DNA from: Magnetospirillum sp902729445
GTDB lineage: Bacteria; Pseudomonadota; Alphaproteobacteria; Rhodospirillales; Magnetospirillaceae
Assembly (NCBI RefSeq): GCF_902729445.1
Contig: NZ_CACVCE010000005.1
Coordinates: 1-64,000 of the forward strand
DNA: 64,000 bases
Reading direction: 5' to 3'
Both the position numbers and the translations under genes were made by a program. The notes beneath the pieces were generated by a model. The model was not told the DNA's origin, made no database searches, and worked only from the letters and a program-made list of their open reading frames with translations. Shown piece by piece: positions 55,750-63,396 of this stretch; the first letter of the stretch is position 1, and every line of letters starts with the position of its first letter.

Positions 55750-57346
55750 ACTGACCTTTTTCACGAGCAACCAAACCAAGCTCGCGCACGCTCGGTACCT
55801 TGCCGAAGGTCGACGGATTCGCATCAAAGGGTTCCGACAGCGTACCTATCATGCCGGTTATAACGAGCCGCGCCTACATTCTCGGGCTGAAATCCTCAAG
55901 CAAAGTTATCTGAGCGCGCTCGAGCAAATCGGCAAGGCGCGACTGCCCGCCGCCAGCCACGCGTTTATTCTAGAAGATACTTCTGTGCGCATTGATGCAT
56001 TGAGCGATGCAACGCACGAGGTGCCGGGTGTCGATATTAAATACTGGATGGAGGACCGCACTTTCGAGAGCGTTGATGCCCTACTCAAAGCTGCAGGCAA
56101 TGATCGCGGTGCCAGTGTGCGCTCAGACATTTTACTGCACATTCCGGGGAATTTCGCGAAGACCTGGGGAATTGACGAAGAATATCTGGTGTTTACCAGC
56201 GAGCAGCGTGGCAGCATCATCGACAGGGAGCATGTATTTGACTCTAACCCGGTCTATCCTTGGCTAGACAATCGTTCGTTCAACAAATGGTTCGTACCGG
56301 AAGGCTGCGACGCTCCGCTCGGCGCGCTGCCGATTGCGCGTGCCGATCAAGTTGATTTCCGGCGCGGGGCGTTTGAGCAGTTATTCGATTTTCTCGAGAC
56401 GCGCCGTTATTTTCCAACGCCCACAATCCAGCTTGCGCTTCATTTTGAGCGCAAACCAAATATCCTGCTATGTGGTTATACATGCTCTGGTAAGACCACG
56501 GCCAGTCAACACCTAGCTCGACGCTTTGGCTATCTGCATGTCGAGGCAAGTGACTTCATGCATCTGAGTTATTACTACCGGCATGGATTTCGCGGCCCGA
56601 CCCCTATTGGCGACTTCGCTGAACGTGCGCTCGCCGAGAAGCCGACGATAGCGGCGGAAAAGGCGGTCGAATATATGCTCGCTAATTTGGCCGAACCATT
56701 GGTGATCTCGGGCTTCCGCGCGCCGGCAGAAGTTACCTTCCTAGACGCGACAATGCGCGCACATGGTAAGGAGTTCACTCACTATTTTGTCGAGGCGGAT
56801 GAAGCAAGCCGGTTCGCGCGGCTCCGTGCCAGGGCTCGACCTGGCGACGATCTCGATGCACAGGAGTTCCACGACCGCGATTTGCAGCAACAGCGGATGG
56901 GACTCGATGCGATCCAGCAGCTCGAAACAATGCAGCCACTGAGCAATCACGGCGATCTCGCTACATATCTGGCGAAAATCGATTTGCTGGTAGGCGATGC
57001 AGGCGAGGGGGAGATCGATATCGCGGCGCGTCTCACCGGCCTTCCCACCATTGGCGAAATTGGGCTACAGGATGCGATCCTAATCGCACTACTGCGTGTG
57101 TGGGAAGAAGATGAAACACGGCGATTCTACACCACGACTGAGATTGCGGCGCTGATTTCTGGGGCATTTCCTGCAATCCATCCCAAGCACAAGGACAATG
57201 TAAGTAGATATTTCAATCAGGACTTCTATGCTTATTACGAGATTTCCGAAGGCACCGGCGCTGCGGCGCGCAAATATCGCCTCTCGAACACCGGCTACGG
57301 CATGTCGATTCGCGTTTTGCGCGACCTCGCGAGCAGTAGGCGCTAA
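55739..57346 (+). CDS. Ham1/ITPase - P-loop kinase fusion with C-terminal DNA-binding-like domain
   Basis: 535 aa, start ATG ATG at 55739. Residues 1-215: Ham1-type (non-canonical purine NTP pyrophosphatase) start FFTSNQTKLAHARYLAEG (compare TxNxxK) and LEDTSVRIDALSD with PGVDIKYWM (compare the DSGLxVdaL...PGxxSAR family pattern), a divergent member. Residues 235-425: P-loop kinase, Walker A GYTCSGKTTA (about 245-254), RRFGYLHVEASDFMHLSYYY, later VISGFRAPAEV and RFARLRARARPGDD, like dNMP or dephospho-CoA-type kinases. Residues 430-535: helical winged-helix-like tail (RRFYTTTEIAALISGAFPAI, KHKDNVSRYFNQ). Probably acts on a modified nucleotide. Confidence 0.72.
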   Translation: MMRELTFFTSNQTKLAHARYLAEGRRIRIKGFRQRTYHAGYNEPRLHSRAEILKQSYLSALEQIGKARLPAASHAFILEDTSVRIDALSDATHEVPGVDIKYWMEDRTFESVDALLKAAGNDRGASVRSDILLHIPGNFAKTWGIDEEYLVFTSEQRGSIIDREHVFDSNPVYPWLDNRSFNKWFVPEGCDAPLGALPIARADQVDFRRGAFEQLFDFLETRRYFPTPTIQLALHFERKPNILLCGYTCSGKTTASQHLARRFGYLHVEASDFMHLSYYYRHGFRGPTPIGDFAERALAEKPTIAAEKAVEYMLANLAEPLVISGFRAPAEVTFLDATMRAHGKEFTHYFVEADEASRFARLRARARPGDDLDAQEFHDRDLQQQRMGLDAIQQLETMQPLSNHGDLATYLAKIDLLVGDAGEGEIDIAARLTGLPTIGEIGLQDAILIALLRVWEEDETRRFYTTTEIAALISGAFPAIHPKHKDNVSRYFNQDFYAYYEISEGTGAAARKYRLSNTGYGMSIRVLRDLASSRR

Positions 57347-57458
57347 CGCGGCAGCGAAGTGCTTTCGTCGAGTGAGCTAACGAGCGGTTTTTAGGGCAAA
57401 CTTTGATAAGCTAAACGGCGGCCACGGGCGCAAACAGACATCTGTGCCGCTTAAGCGG

Positions 57459-57758
57459 TTACATCGGTTGATGTTCCGCCAAGGCGTGCAACCTCAGCCC
57501 CAGAGCCCGCACCACTTTCAAGATCGTGCTGAATTCCGGGTTGCCCTCGGGCGACAGCGCCTTGTACAGGCTCTCGCGGCCCAGGCCGGTTTGGCGGACG
57601 ATATCGGTCATGCCTCGGGTGCGGGCGATATCGCCCAGAACGGCGGCGACCAAGCCGGCATCGCCTTCCTCAAGAGCGGCATTCAGGTATTCGACAATGC
57701 GCCCATCGCTGTCCAGGCTTTCGGTGATGTCCCAGGGATGGGTTGCGGTGGTGCCCAT
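57459..57758 (-). CDS. Addiction-module antidote-like HTH protein (HigA-type)
   Basis: 99 aa from ATG 57758 (GTG 57767 possible). N-terminal HPWDITESL ... IVEYLNAALEEGDAGLVAAV, HTH GMTDIVRQTGLGRESLYKAL and C-terminal FSTILKVVRALGLRLHA, the pattern of the HigA-like antidote family (often partnered with a RelE-type killer). No matching toxin is beside it; the upstream neighbour is another HTH protein. Confidence 0.75.
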   Translation of the reverse strand: MGTTATHPWDITESLDSDGRIVEYLNAALEEGDAGLVAAVLGDIARTRGMTDIVRQTGLGRESLYKALSPEGNPEFSTILKVVRALGLRLHALAEHQPM

Positions 57759-57767
57759 GCGAATCAC

Positions 57768-58067
57768 TCAGGCCGCGCTCAGCGCCGCTTCGACGGCTTG
57801 GGAGTTGTTCGCGATCACCGTGAGGTCGGCCCGCGCCGCTCGATCCGGGCGGCGGCGCTTTTGCTCCCAGTCTTGGACGGCGCGCACGTCCAAGCCGAAG
57901 CGGCGGCAGAAGGCGGGCCGCGTCAGGCCCAGGCCCTTGCGGATGGCCTCTACGTCCACGTCGTTTGGGACCATCACCACATGCTCGGTGGTGGTGCCGG
58001 GTTGGCCCTCGGCATGGGCCAGAGCTTCGCGCATCGACGCCTTCAGTTCGTCGGCAAACTTACCCAT
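57768..58067 (-). CDS. XRE-family antitoxin-like regulator (NadS/HigA-like)
   Basis: 99 aa from ATG 58067 (ggag 7 nt upstream). Helix-turn-helix (IRKGLGLTRPAFCRRFGLDVRAVQDWEQKRR) with the tail typical of antitoxins that follow RelE/HigB-like toxins. Its own toxin is not present. It abuts the previous gene, giving a two-antidote array. Confidence 0.75.
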   Translation of the reverse strand: MGKFADELKASMREALAHAEGQPGTTTEHVVMVPNDVDVEAIRKGLGLTRPAFCRRFGLDVRAVQDWEQKRRRPDRAARADLTVIANNSQAVEAALSAA

Positions 58068-58126
58068 GGGCAATCTCCGGGAGTTCGGCCATTTGATGGT
58101 GCCCACTTTTTCAGTCCTTACGGCGG

Positions 58127-58447
58127 TCAGGAGTGGAGGTCGCCGATCCCCGTCAAGCGAATCGTCCCCTTTCCCGGAAGATTGACCCGAAGCTCCAGGG
58201 TTCCTCCGGCCGCCTCGATGAACCGACGCAGCGTCGAGAGGTAGAGGTCCGCCTGCCGTTCGATCTTGTGAACCGAGGGCTGCTTGATGCCAAGCCCGTC
58301 GGCAATCTGCTCCTGGCTGCGTTCGGCCAGAAGGCGGAGTGCCCGCAGGCCCTCCACCTCGTTCAGCAGTTCCTCCGCCCGAGCCTCGACGGCCTTGCGG
58401 CGTTCCGCCGGCAGACCGGCCATCACTTCGTCAAGGGTCCGTCCCAT
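58127..58447 (-). CDS. higA: XRE-family antitoxin (HigA-like)
   Basis: 106 aa from ATG 58447. N-terminal helical part (MGRTLDEVMAGLPAERRKAV) and HTH (RLLAERSQEQIADGLGIKQP followed by SVHKIE), as in antitoxins of RelE/HigB-type modules. It starts 1 nt after the toxin stop, toxin first, the HigBA order. It should bind the palindromes upstream of the toxin. Confidence 0.88.
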   Translation of the reverse strand: MGRTLDEVMAGLPAERRKAVEARAEELLNEVEGLRALRLLAERSQEQIADGLGIKQPSVHKIERQADLYLSTLRRFIEAAGGTLELRVNLPGKGTIRLTGIGDLHS

Positions 58448-58448
58448 C

Positions 58449-58811
58449 TTACGTCTCCCTCTTGCGCAAGGTCGCAAGGTGTTGGTCAAACCGTTCGTCG
58501 GCCCGTTCGATCAATGAGCGATAGAAGCGCTTTTCCGATACACCGCTCTTGTCCCCGGCCACCATCAGCACCGCCGCGCGGGTCGGGTCGAAAGCAAAGG
58601 CAACGCGCCACACACCATCGGCCGCGTCGAACCGCATTTCCTTCATGTTGGCGTGTTTCGACCCCGTCAGGGTATCGACATGGGGCCGCCCGAGGGTCGG
58701 CCCGATCTGCGCCAGCACCTTGGCATGAGCCAAGAGCTCGTCCTGCACCTCAATCGGCAGGGCCGTGAATTCGGGCTCAAACTCATCGTGGAAGCGAACA
58801 GTCCATGCCAT
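58449..58811 (-). CDS. higB: HigB/RelE-type toxin (Gp49-like)
   Basis: 120 aa. Gp49-like HigB fold: WTVRFHDEFEPEFTALPIEV start, GRPHVDTLTGSKHANMKEMR, WRVAFAFDPTRAAVLMVAGD, FYRSLI. Such toxins are ribosome-dependent mRNA nucleases (family knowledge). First gene of the pair with its antitoxin; operator palindromes lie just upstream. Confidence 0.88.
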   Translation of the reverse strand: MAWTVRFHDEFEPEFTALPIEVQDELLAHAKVLAQIGPTLGRPHVDTLTGSKHANMKEMRFDAADGVWRVAFAFDPTRAAVLMVAGDKSGVSEKRFYRSLIERADERFDQHLATLRKRET

Positions 58812-58819
58812 AGAGAAAT

Positions 58820-58861
58820 ATAGCCATAAGGCTATGTTTCTGTCAATAGCCTGCGGGCTAT
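58820..58861. promoter_or_regulatory. Operator palindromes of the HigBA module
   Basis: Two related palindromes, atagccataaggctat (58820-58835) and atagcctgcgggctat (58846-58861), sit 9 nt upstream of the toxin start, centre to centre 26 nt. This is the expected autoregulatory site for the antitoxin. Confidence 0.8.
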
Positions 58862-59430
58862 GTGTGCGCTTCTTGTCGTGCGGCGCCCTTGTATGTTGAT
58901 GGCATCCCGTTCTTGATGATCGGGAAGGGCAGGAGAAGGTGAGCCGTCACACCCGGCATCTTCCGAAGTTCCGGCCGTCGATCTTCCTGATATGCCGTAC
59001 CTTCCCTAGGCCAGAGGCGAAATCCAAAGCGCTTTCGCTTATGCCGCTTTCACCATGGACCAGGCATCTTTGGTGCCCAATTTGGCGAGGGTGTTCCCCC
59101 TCGCGCTCCCCCATCTCGCCGATGGGCAGGGGTGAGGGCGTTGCTCTCACCCCCAGGGCCAGGCTGAGTGGGGTGCGCCGTCAAGACGCTTCCACCCCGC
59201 TTCCGCGCCGGCCCGGCCGGCTTGTGCAGCCGGGTCCCTGCGAAGCGTCTGGACGAATGGTAGAAGGTAAATTTGTTTATAATGACTAGACTGCATAGAA
59301 ATGTGGAAATAATGAATTCATGAAAGAATGCATTCATTAGAGGTCTGAAATATTAATTGTTGACACTCACTGCTGTTCCGTGGCGATCTTGTATTGTCTT
59401 TGGTCCTCATGTGATCTGTGGTGGGTGGCG
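58862..59430. other. Gap between HigBA and AlpA-like gene
   Basis: About 570 bases with no convincing gene. The right part (59270-59360) is AT-rich, with aatgaattcatgaaagaatgcattcatt, a partial palindrome that could be a regulatory site or origin-related. Nothing else is recognised. Confidence 0.45.
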
Positions 59431-59685
59431 ATGTCGTCCAGTTCTATGCCTGTCTACCTCTCGCTCGATGAATTGGCTGCGATGCTCAAACGGTCGCCAA
59501 CCACAATCCTCAACGACCGAGTTCGGAATCCCAGGGCGGTTCCGCCGGCCATAAGACCTCCGGGAACCAAGACCCTTATCTGGGAGCAATCGGCCGTGGT
59601 GGCCTGGTTGGCGCAGTTCACTGAGGCGCAAGCGCCCGAACCTGCCCAACCCCGCCGCCGGGGCCGCCCGCGCAAGCAGGGCTGA
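59431..59685 (+). CDS. AlpA-like DNA-binding protein of the element
   Basis: 84 aa from ATG 59431. Winged-helix/HTH of the excisionase/AlpA type (YLSLDELAAMLKRSPTTILN followed by DRVRNP...PPAIRPPGTKTLIWEQSA), then a basic RRRGRPRKQG tail (AT-hook-like GRPRK). Likely activates the integrase or excision, or acts as replication accessory, as such proteins do in integrative elements. Confidence 0.75.
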   Translation: MSSSSMPVYLSLDELAAMLKRSPTTILNDRVRNPRAVPPAIRPPGTKTLIWEQSAVVAWLAQFTEAQAPEPAQPRRRGRPRKQG

Positions 59686-60214
59686 TCGAGATGCTTCGCA
59701 GAAATCGCGGCCCGCCTTCTGTGCCTGTGGCCGCGATCCCGTGTTCCGCCAACGAGGGGACACGGAAAAGGGCCGGTGGTTGCAGCCGCCGGCCCCTCCT
59801 GAAATCGCAACAGGCCACCATCCGGTAAAGCTGACGGCCTGGAGACGACTCGAGTAATCCGACTCTAGGCAACCGAACGACGCAGGGCAAGGGAAAGCCC
59901 CCTTGGCGTGCGGGCGTTCCCCCTTTGCCGGATGGCGGCCCTCTGACCCGAGGTGCGCCATGATGCTCCAATCCCCTTTGTCCGTCTGTCCCACTCCGTC
60001 CGTCGTCAAGGGACCGGAACGCCTCTTCCCCCCAGCCGCCAACGAGCGGCTGGCTCGGGGAAGAGAGTGTTTCGAAGCCCTTGACGTCCCCCCGATCCAT
60101 CACGCTTCCGGTCAGGGTGTGGGTGAACTTGTTTCGCCCGCACCCTTGCCACGCGGCGAGCGGGAGAGCGCGAGGGGAACACCTCGCCTTGGCGCTAGCG
60201 GCGCCCTAGGAACT
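59686..60214. other. Rep upstream region, candidate rolling-circle origin
   Basis: About 530 bases; no gene with family features, although a frame in phase with rep is open and could extend it. Two hairpins just before the rep start (gcgagg...cctcgc at 60170-60187 and ggcgctagcggcgcc at 60191-60205) make this a candidate double-strand origin. No nick site is proven. Confidence 0.4.
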
Positions 60215-61297
60215 ATGGCGGGATCGGTTGAAGGCTGCGCCGAGATGCGCCGGTCTTCCCGCCGTCTGGTGTCCGCCGTCCAGGACGTGGCGGCCCGGCT
60301 GTTGCCGGCCGAGCGTGTCGCCGGCTGTGGGCGCCGCCCCAATGGCTCCGCCGTGGCGATCCATGTGCAGGACGGGCGGGGCGTGGTGGTGGGCCTGCAA
60401 ACCTGCGGTTCGGTTTGGCTGTGCCCGTGCTGCGGCCGGGTGGTCAGTGGTCAGCGTCGGGCTGAACTGAACCGCCTGTTGGCTTGGGCAAGGCGGCAGG
60501 GCTTGCAGGTGGTGATGATGACCCGCACGGTGCGGCACCATCGGGCGATGGCTCTGGATTGGTTGTTATGGGCACTGCGGGCGGCGACTAAGCGGTTCTA
60601 TCAGTCGAGCGACTGGCGGGCGATCAAAGGCCGGATCGCCGGCCACGTCACCGCCACCGAGTGCCCGTGCGGCCCCAACGGCTTCCATCCGCACACCCAC
60701 ACCATTTTGCTGGTCAGGGCCGAGAGCGAGGCTGAGGCTGTCGCCTTGCTGGGTGGTTTGCGCACGGCATGGGAGCGGGCGCTTGCCAAAGAGGGCCTGG
60801 ACTGTAACGACCACGGCTTTGATGTGCGCGGCCATGCCGGGACTGGGGACTACATCGCCAAATGGGGCGTTGCAGAAGAACTGACGTTCAGCCAAGCCAA
60901 GGATGACAGCAACCCGCGTCAGGGCCGCACCCCTTGGCAGCTTCTCGCCATCGTCGCCGGGCTCCGCCGCGATTCGCTGTTGTCACCCCAGGTGGCCCGG
61001 CTGCGCTGGTTGGAGTTTGCCCGCGCCATCAAGGGGCGCCGGCAATTGGTATGGTCGAGGGGACTGAAGGACCGCGCCGGCATCACCGAGCGCTCCGACG
61101 AGGACATTGCAACCGATCCGCCCGAGCTTAGTCCTGACACCGAGATCGGCCGCCTGTCGGCGCCGGAATGGCGGACCATTGTTCGACGCGGATTGCGGGT
61201 TGTCCTGTTGGAACGGGTAGAGGCCGAGGGCCGCGCCGGGTTCGAGGCGGTGCGCCGCTTGGCCCTTGCGCCGCCCCAGCGGAGGGCTGCGGCATGA
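60215..61297 (+). CDS. Rolling-circle-type replication initiator (Rep, HUH)
   Basis: 360 aa from ATG 60215 (start uncertain; the frame is open further upstream). Rep_1-like features: a CxxC zinc motif (LCPCCGRVVSGQRR), MMTRTVRHH, and the HUH motif HPHTHTILLV (His-x-His bracketed by hydrophobics), followed by YIAKWGVAEELT with a candidate nicking Tyr (GDYIAKW). Such initiators nick the origin and drive rolling-circle replication of the excised circle, as in small plasmids and integrative elements. Overlaps the next gene by ATGA. Confidence 0.85.
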   Translation: MAGSVEGCAEMRRSSRRLVSAVQDVAARLLPAERVAGCGRRPNGSAVAIHVQDGRGVVVGLQTCGSVWLCPCCGRVVSGQRRAELNRLLAWARRQGLQVVMMTRTVRHHRAMALDWLLWALRAATKRFYQSSDWRAIKGRIAGHVTATECPCGPNGFHPHTHTILLVRAESEAEAVALLGGLRTAWERALAKEGLDCNDHGFDVRGHAGTGDYIAKWGVAEELTFSQAKDDSNPRQGRTPWQLLAIVAGLRRDSLLSPQVARLRWLEFARAIKGRRQLVWSRGLKDRAGITERSDEDIATDPPELSPDTEIGRLSAPEWRTIVRRGLRVVLLERVEAEGRAGFEAVRRLALAPPQRRAAA

Positions 61298-61593
61298 CCC
61301 ACAGCGGCAAGCCCGACTACAACCGCAACGTCAAGCTGGCCTGCCGGTGCTGTGGCTATATCGCTCGCACCAGCCGCAAGTGGCTGGACCAGGCCGGGCC
61401 GCCGCATTGCCCCGATCATGGCCCGATGGAGGTGGTAGGGGCGGTGAACGGCGTGCTGGTCCGTCGTGTCCTGCCGTCCCCGTCGCCGTCTTCCGTCGGT
61501 GAGGCGTTGCGCTTCTTGCATTTGGTTGGGGCGTGGACCGAGCCGTGTGACGGCCGAATTTCTGCCTGTGACACTTCCTTGAGGGAGGTGTGA
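61294..61593 (+). CDS. Small zinc-ribbon protein of the element
   Basis: 99 aa from ATG 61294, overlapping the rep stop. Zinc ribbon CRCCGYIART...HCPDHG; the rest is unremarkable. Probably a replication or DNA-binding accessory, by coupling to rep. Function not recognised. Confidence 0.65.
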   Translation: MTHSGKPDYNRNVKLACRCCGYIARTSRKWLDQAGPPHCPDHGPMEVVGAVNGVLVRRVLPSPSPSSVGEALRFLHLVGAWTEPCDGRISACDTSLREV

Positions 61594-61837
61594 CGGGGGC
61601 AATTGGGGTCTGTGACGGGGAATCGAGGGGCATTCGGGGCTCTGTGACAGGATGCCCGATATCGCCCCGCCGATGGTCTGGGGGCAACGCCTTGAAAAGG
61701 CGCTGCTTTGGGCTAGGCGGCTGATCGATCTCCTCAAGGCAGGATACGCAATGTGAACACACAAATGGGGCACATACCCCATTCGTGCGTCTTTGCTGGG
61801 GGCGACAGCCTTCGGCATCTCAAGGAAGGAGAACGGT
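61594..61837. other. Short gap between zinc-ribbon and RHH-like genes
   Basis: About 240 bases with near-repeats of the cggggca/tgacgggg type (tgacgggggcaattggggtc, tgacggggaatcgaggggca). No gene; possibly iteron-like or promoter sequence. Confidence 0.35.
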
Positions 61838-62143
61838 ATGACCATTCCCAGGCGCATTCAGCGGATCAACATTCGGGTCAAGGAGTCGCTGCGCACTGCT
61901 ATCGACGAAGCGTCGAGGGACATGGGGTGTTCCTTGTCCCAAGCGGCGCGCCTTCTGTTGGTTGAAGGCAGCGCCTCATGGCGTAAGTCTGATTCTGGAC
62001 CGGAGTTCGCCACGGCTTCGGAATTGCTCGACCACTTGGCGGTGTTGGAAGCCCGCGCCGGTCGGATGGGAGGGGCTTATTATCTTGGACAGGAGGTATC
62101 GATGCTGTTGCGACGTTTCCGGCCGCCGCCGCCTCGCGCCTGA
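61838..62143 (+). CDS. Small ribbon-helix-helix-like protein
   Basis: 101 aa from ATG 61838 (aaggaaggag RBS). N-terminal RRIQRINIRVKESLRTAIDE reads as a ribbon-helix-helix strand and helix, then SLSQAARLLLVEG. The C-terminal half is helical (ELLDHLAVLEARAGRMGG). Likely a small DNA-binding protein or mobilisation accessory (MobC-like) of the element. Not certain. Confidence 0.6.
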   Translation: MTIPRRIQRINIRVKESLRTAIDEASRDMGCSLSQAARLLLVEGSASWRKSDSGPEFATASELLDHLAVLEARAGRMGGAYYLGQEVSMLLRRFRPPPPRA

Positions 62144-62238
62144 GCTGCTACAGCCACGCTACAAGCTTGTCCCTTGTCCCACTATTGTCCCACGGAAAAA
62201 GATATCGGCCGGTACCGTGCGGTATCGACCGTTACGCT

Positions 62239-62319
62239 AAGTGCTTGAAAAGAAAGGGTGGCGGAGGGAGAGGGATTCGAACCCTCGGTAGAGGTTTACC
62301 CTCTACGACGGTTTAGCAA
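62239..62319 (-). repeat. attR: 81-bp direct repeat (right end of the element)
   Basis: Exact match to attL (51256-51336). Here the repeat continues into the intact 5' part of tRNA-Ser, so the tRNA gene is whole. The crossover lies within the tRNA 3' half. Confidence 0.92.
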
Positions 62320-62351
62320 ACCGTTGGTTTCAGCCACTCACCCATCCCTCC
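62259..62351 (-). tRNA. tRNA-Ser(GCT), integration target
   Basis: Class II tRNA on the minus strand: acceptor GGAGGGA/TCCCTCC, anticodon loop TTTGCTAAA (GCT), long variable arm (GTAGAGGG...CCTCTAC), T-arm GGTTCGAATCC, encoded CCA. Its 3' part is duplicated at 51276-51336 by element integration. Confidence 0.96.
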
Positions 62352-62415
62352 GCGAGATGACGGGGCGGTTTGCCCCGTGGCCGGAGGGCTTTTCTAGCCG
62401 AGGGGAACAATAAGG

Positions 62416-63033
62416 TCAACCCGGAACCGCCATGCCGCGTCGAACCGCCGGACGGGCCGCGATCTTCTCGGCCCAGCGGGCCACCCGGGGGAATTGGGTC
62501 AGGTCGATGCCCTGCCACTCGGCCCGGGTCACCCACGGATAGGTGGCGATGTCGGCGATGGAATAGTCGCCGGCCAGATAATCGGCCTCGCCCAGCCGGG
62601 CCTCCAGCACGCCGTAAAGACGCCTTGTCTCCTTGGAATAGCGCTCGATAGCATAGGGTACCGGCTCGGGGGCGAACTTGCGGAAATGATGGGTCTGGCC
62701 GAACATCGGGCCGATTCCGCCCATCTGGAACATCAGCCATTGCAAGGTGAGGGCGCGCCCGCGCGGATCCGACGGCAACAGGCAGCCGGTCTTTTCCGCC
62801 AGATAGATCAAGATGGCCCCCGATTCGAACAGGTTCAGCGGCTGACCTCCGGGGCCGTCGGGATCGATGATCGCCGGAATCTTGGAATTGGGATTGATGG
62901 CGAGGTAATCGGGGGCGAACTGGTCGCCCTTGGTGATGTCGATCGGGTGGACCCGATAGGGCAGGCCGCATTCCTCCAGCATGATGCTGACCTTGCGGCC
63001 GTTGGGGGTGCCCCAGGTGTAAAGCTCGATCAT
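62416..63033 (-). CDS. Glutathione S-transferase family protein (YfcG/nu-class-like)
   Basis: 205 aa. N-terminal thioredoxin fold (MIELYTWGTPNGRKVSIMLE) with catalytic T-P-N-G, NPNSKIPAIID (cis-Pro) and LFESGAILIYLAEKTG for GSH binding. C-terminal helical domain with YSIADIATYPWV, the N-capping box. The TPNGRKV start and the QMGGIGPMFGQ block match the nu-class YfcG/YghU disulfide-bond oxidoreductase group. Confidence 0.93.
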   Translation of the reverse strand: MIELYTWGTPNGRKVSIMLEECGLPYRVHPIDITKGDQFAPDYLAINPNSKIPAIIDPDGPGGQPLNLFESGAILIYLAEKTGCLLPSDPRGRALTLQWLMFQMGGIGPMFGQTHHFRKFAPEPVPYAIERYSKETRRLYGVLEARLGEADYLAGDYSIADIATYPWVTRAEWQGIDLTQFPRVARWAEKIAARPAVRRGMAVPG

Positions 63034-63118
63034 GGTTGCTCCCGCTGGCTGTTCCGCCAGGATATGGGGCGCGCGACGGCCATTGACGAATCCTTTTTCG
63101 ATCTGGCACTCTAACCCC

Positions 63119-63169
63119 ATGAGCCAATGGACCACCGCCCTGCTGCTGCTTACCGGCCCGGTGTCGTAG
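63119..63169 (+). CDS. leuL: leu operon leader peptide (attenuation)
   Basis: 16-aa frame MSQWTTALLLLTGPVS with four consecutive Leu codons (CTG CTG CTG CTT), 228 nt upstream of leuA. This is the classic design of a leucine-attenuation leader: ribosome stalling at Leu codons under starvation chooses between RNA structures. A possible -35 TTGACG lies at 63083-63088. Confidence 0.85.
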   Translation: MSQWTTALLLLTGPVS

Positions 63170-63396
63170 ATCGACGCCGGGGTTTCGTGTTGGCATTGTC
63201 GCAACAGGTCGAGTCCGAGGGTTCCATGTCTTCCAACAGCAACGTTTTTCGCCCGCGCCGCGTCGGTCTGGTCGCTTCCGCGCGACTAATCGGCGGCCGC
63301 CGGATCTGACGCCCTTGGCGTGCGTCCCGGCGGTCGTGATGTCCCGCGCCAGCCACCCCATATAAGACCTCGCGTTTCGCAAAGGATGAACCGGCC
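63170..63396 (+). promoter_or_regulatory. Putative leucine attenuator region
   Basis: Just after the leader stop, tgttg (63188) can pair either with caaca (63202-63206) or, extended as tgttgg, with ccaaca (63233-63238), which is followed by gcaacgttttt. The mutually exclusive pairings with a T run at 63244-63248 fit an antiterminator/terminator switch. Stems are short, so the exact structure is uncertain. Confidence 0.5.

Larger units (their letters stand above)
51256..62319. mobile_element. ~11-kb integrative element in tRNA-Ser(GCT)
   Basis: Bounded by the 81-bp direct repeat, with an intact tRNA at the right end and its 3' copy at the left. It encodes a tyrosine integrase next to the left end, a rolling-circle-type Rep, an AlpA-like protein, small DNA-binding proteins, toxin-antitoxin genes, and a four-gene cargo operon. 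No conjugation genes are visible, so it is probably a mobilisable or satellite-like element that replicates after excision (inference). Confidence 0.88.

Noticed and set aside
63127..63309. 60-aa frame between the leader and leuA
   Set aside because: Overlaps the leader peptide and attenuator in another frame, Arg-rich and without RBS; better explained as regulatory RNA.
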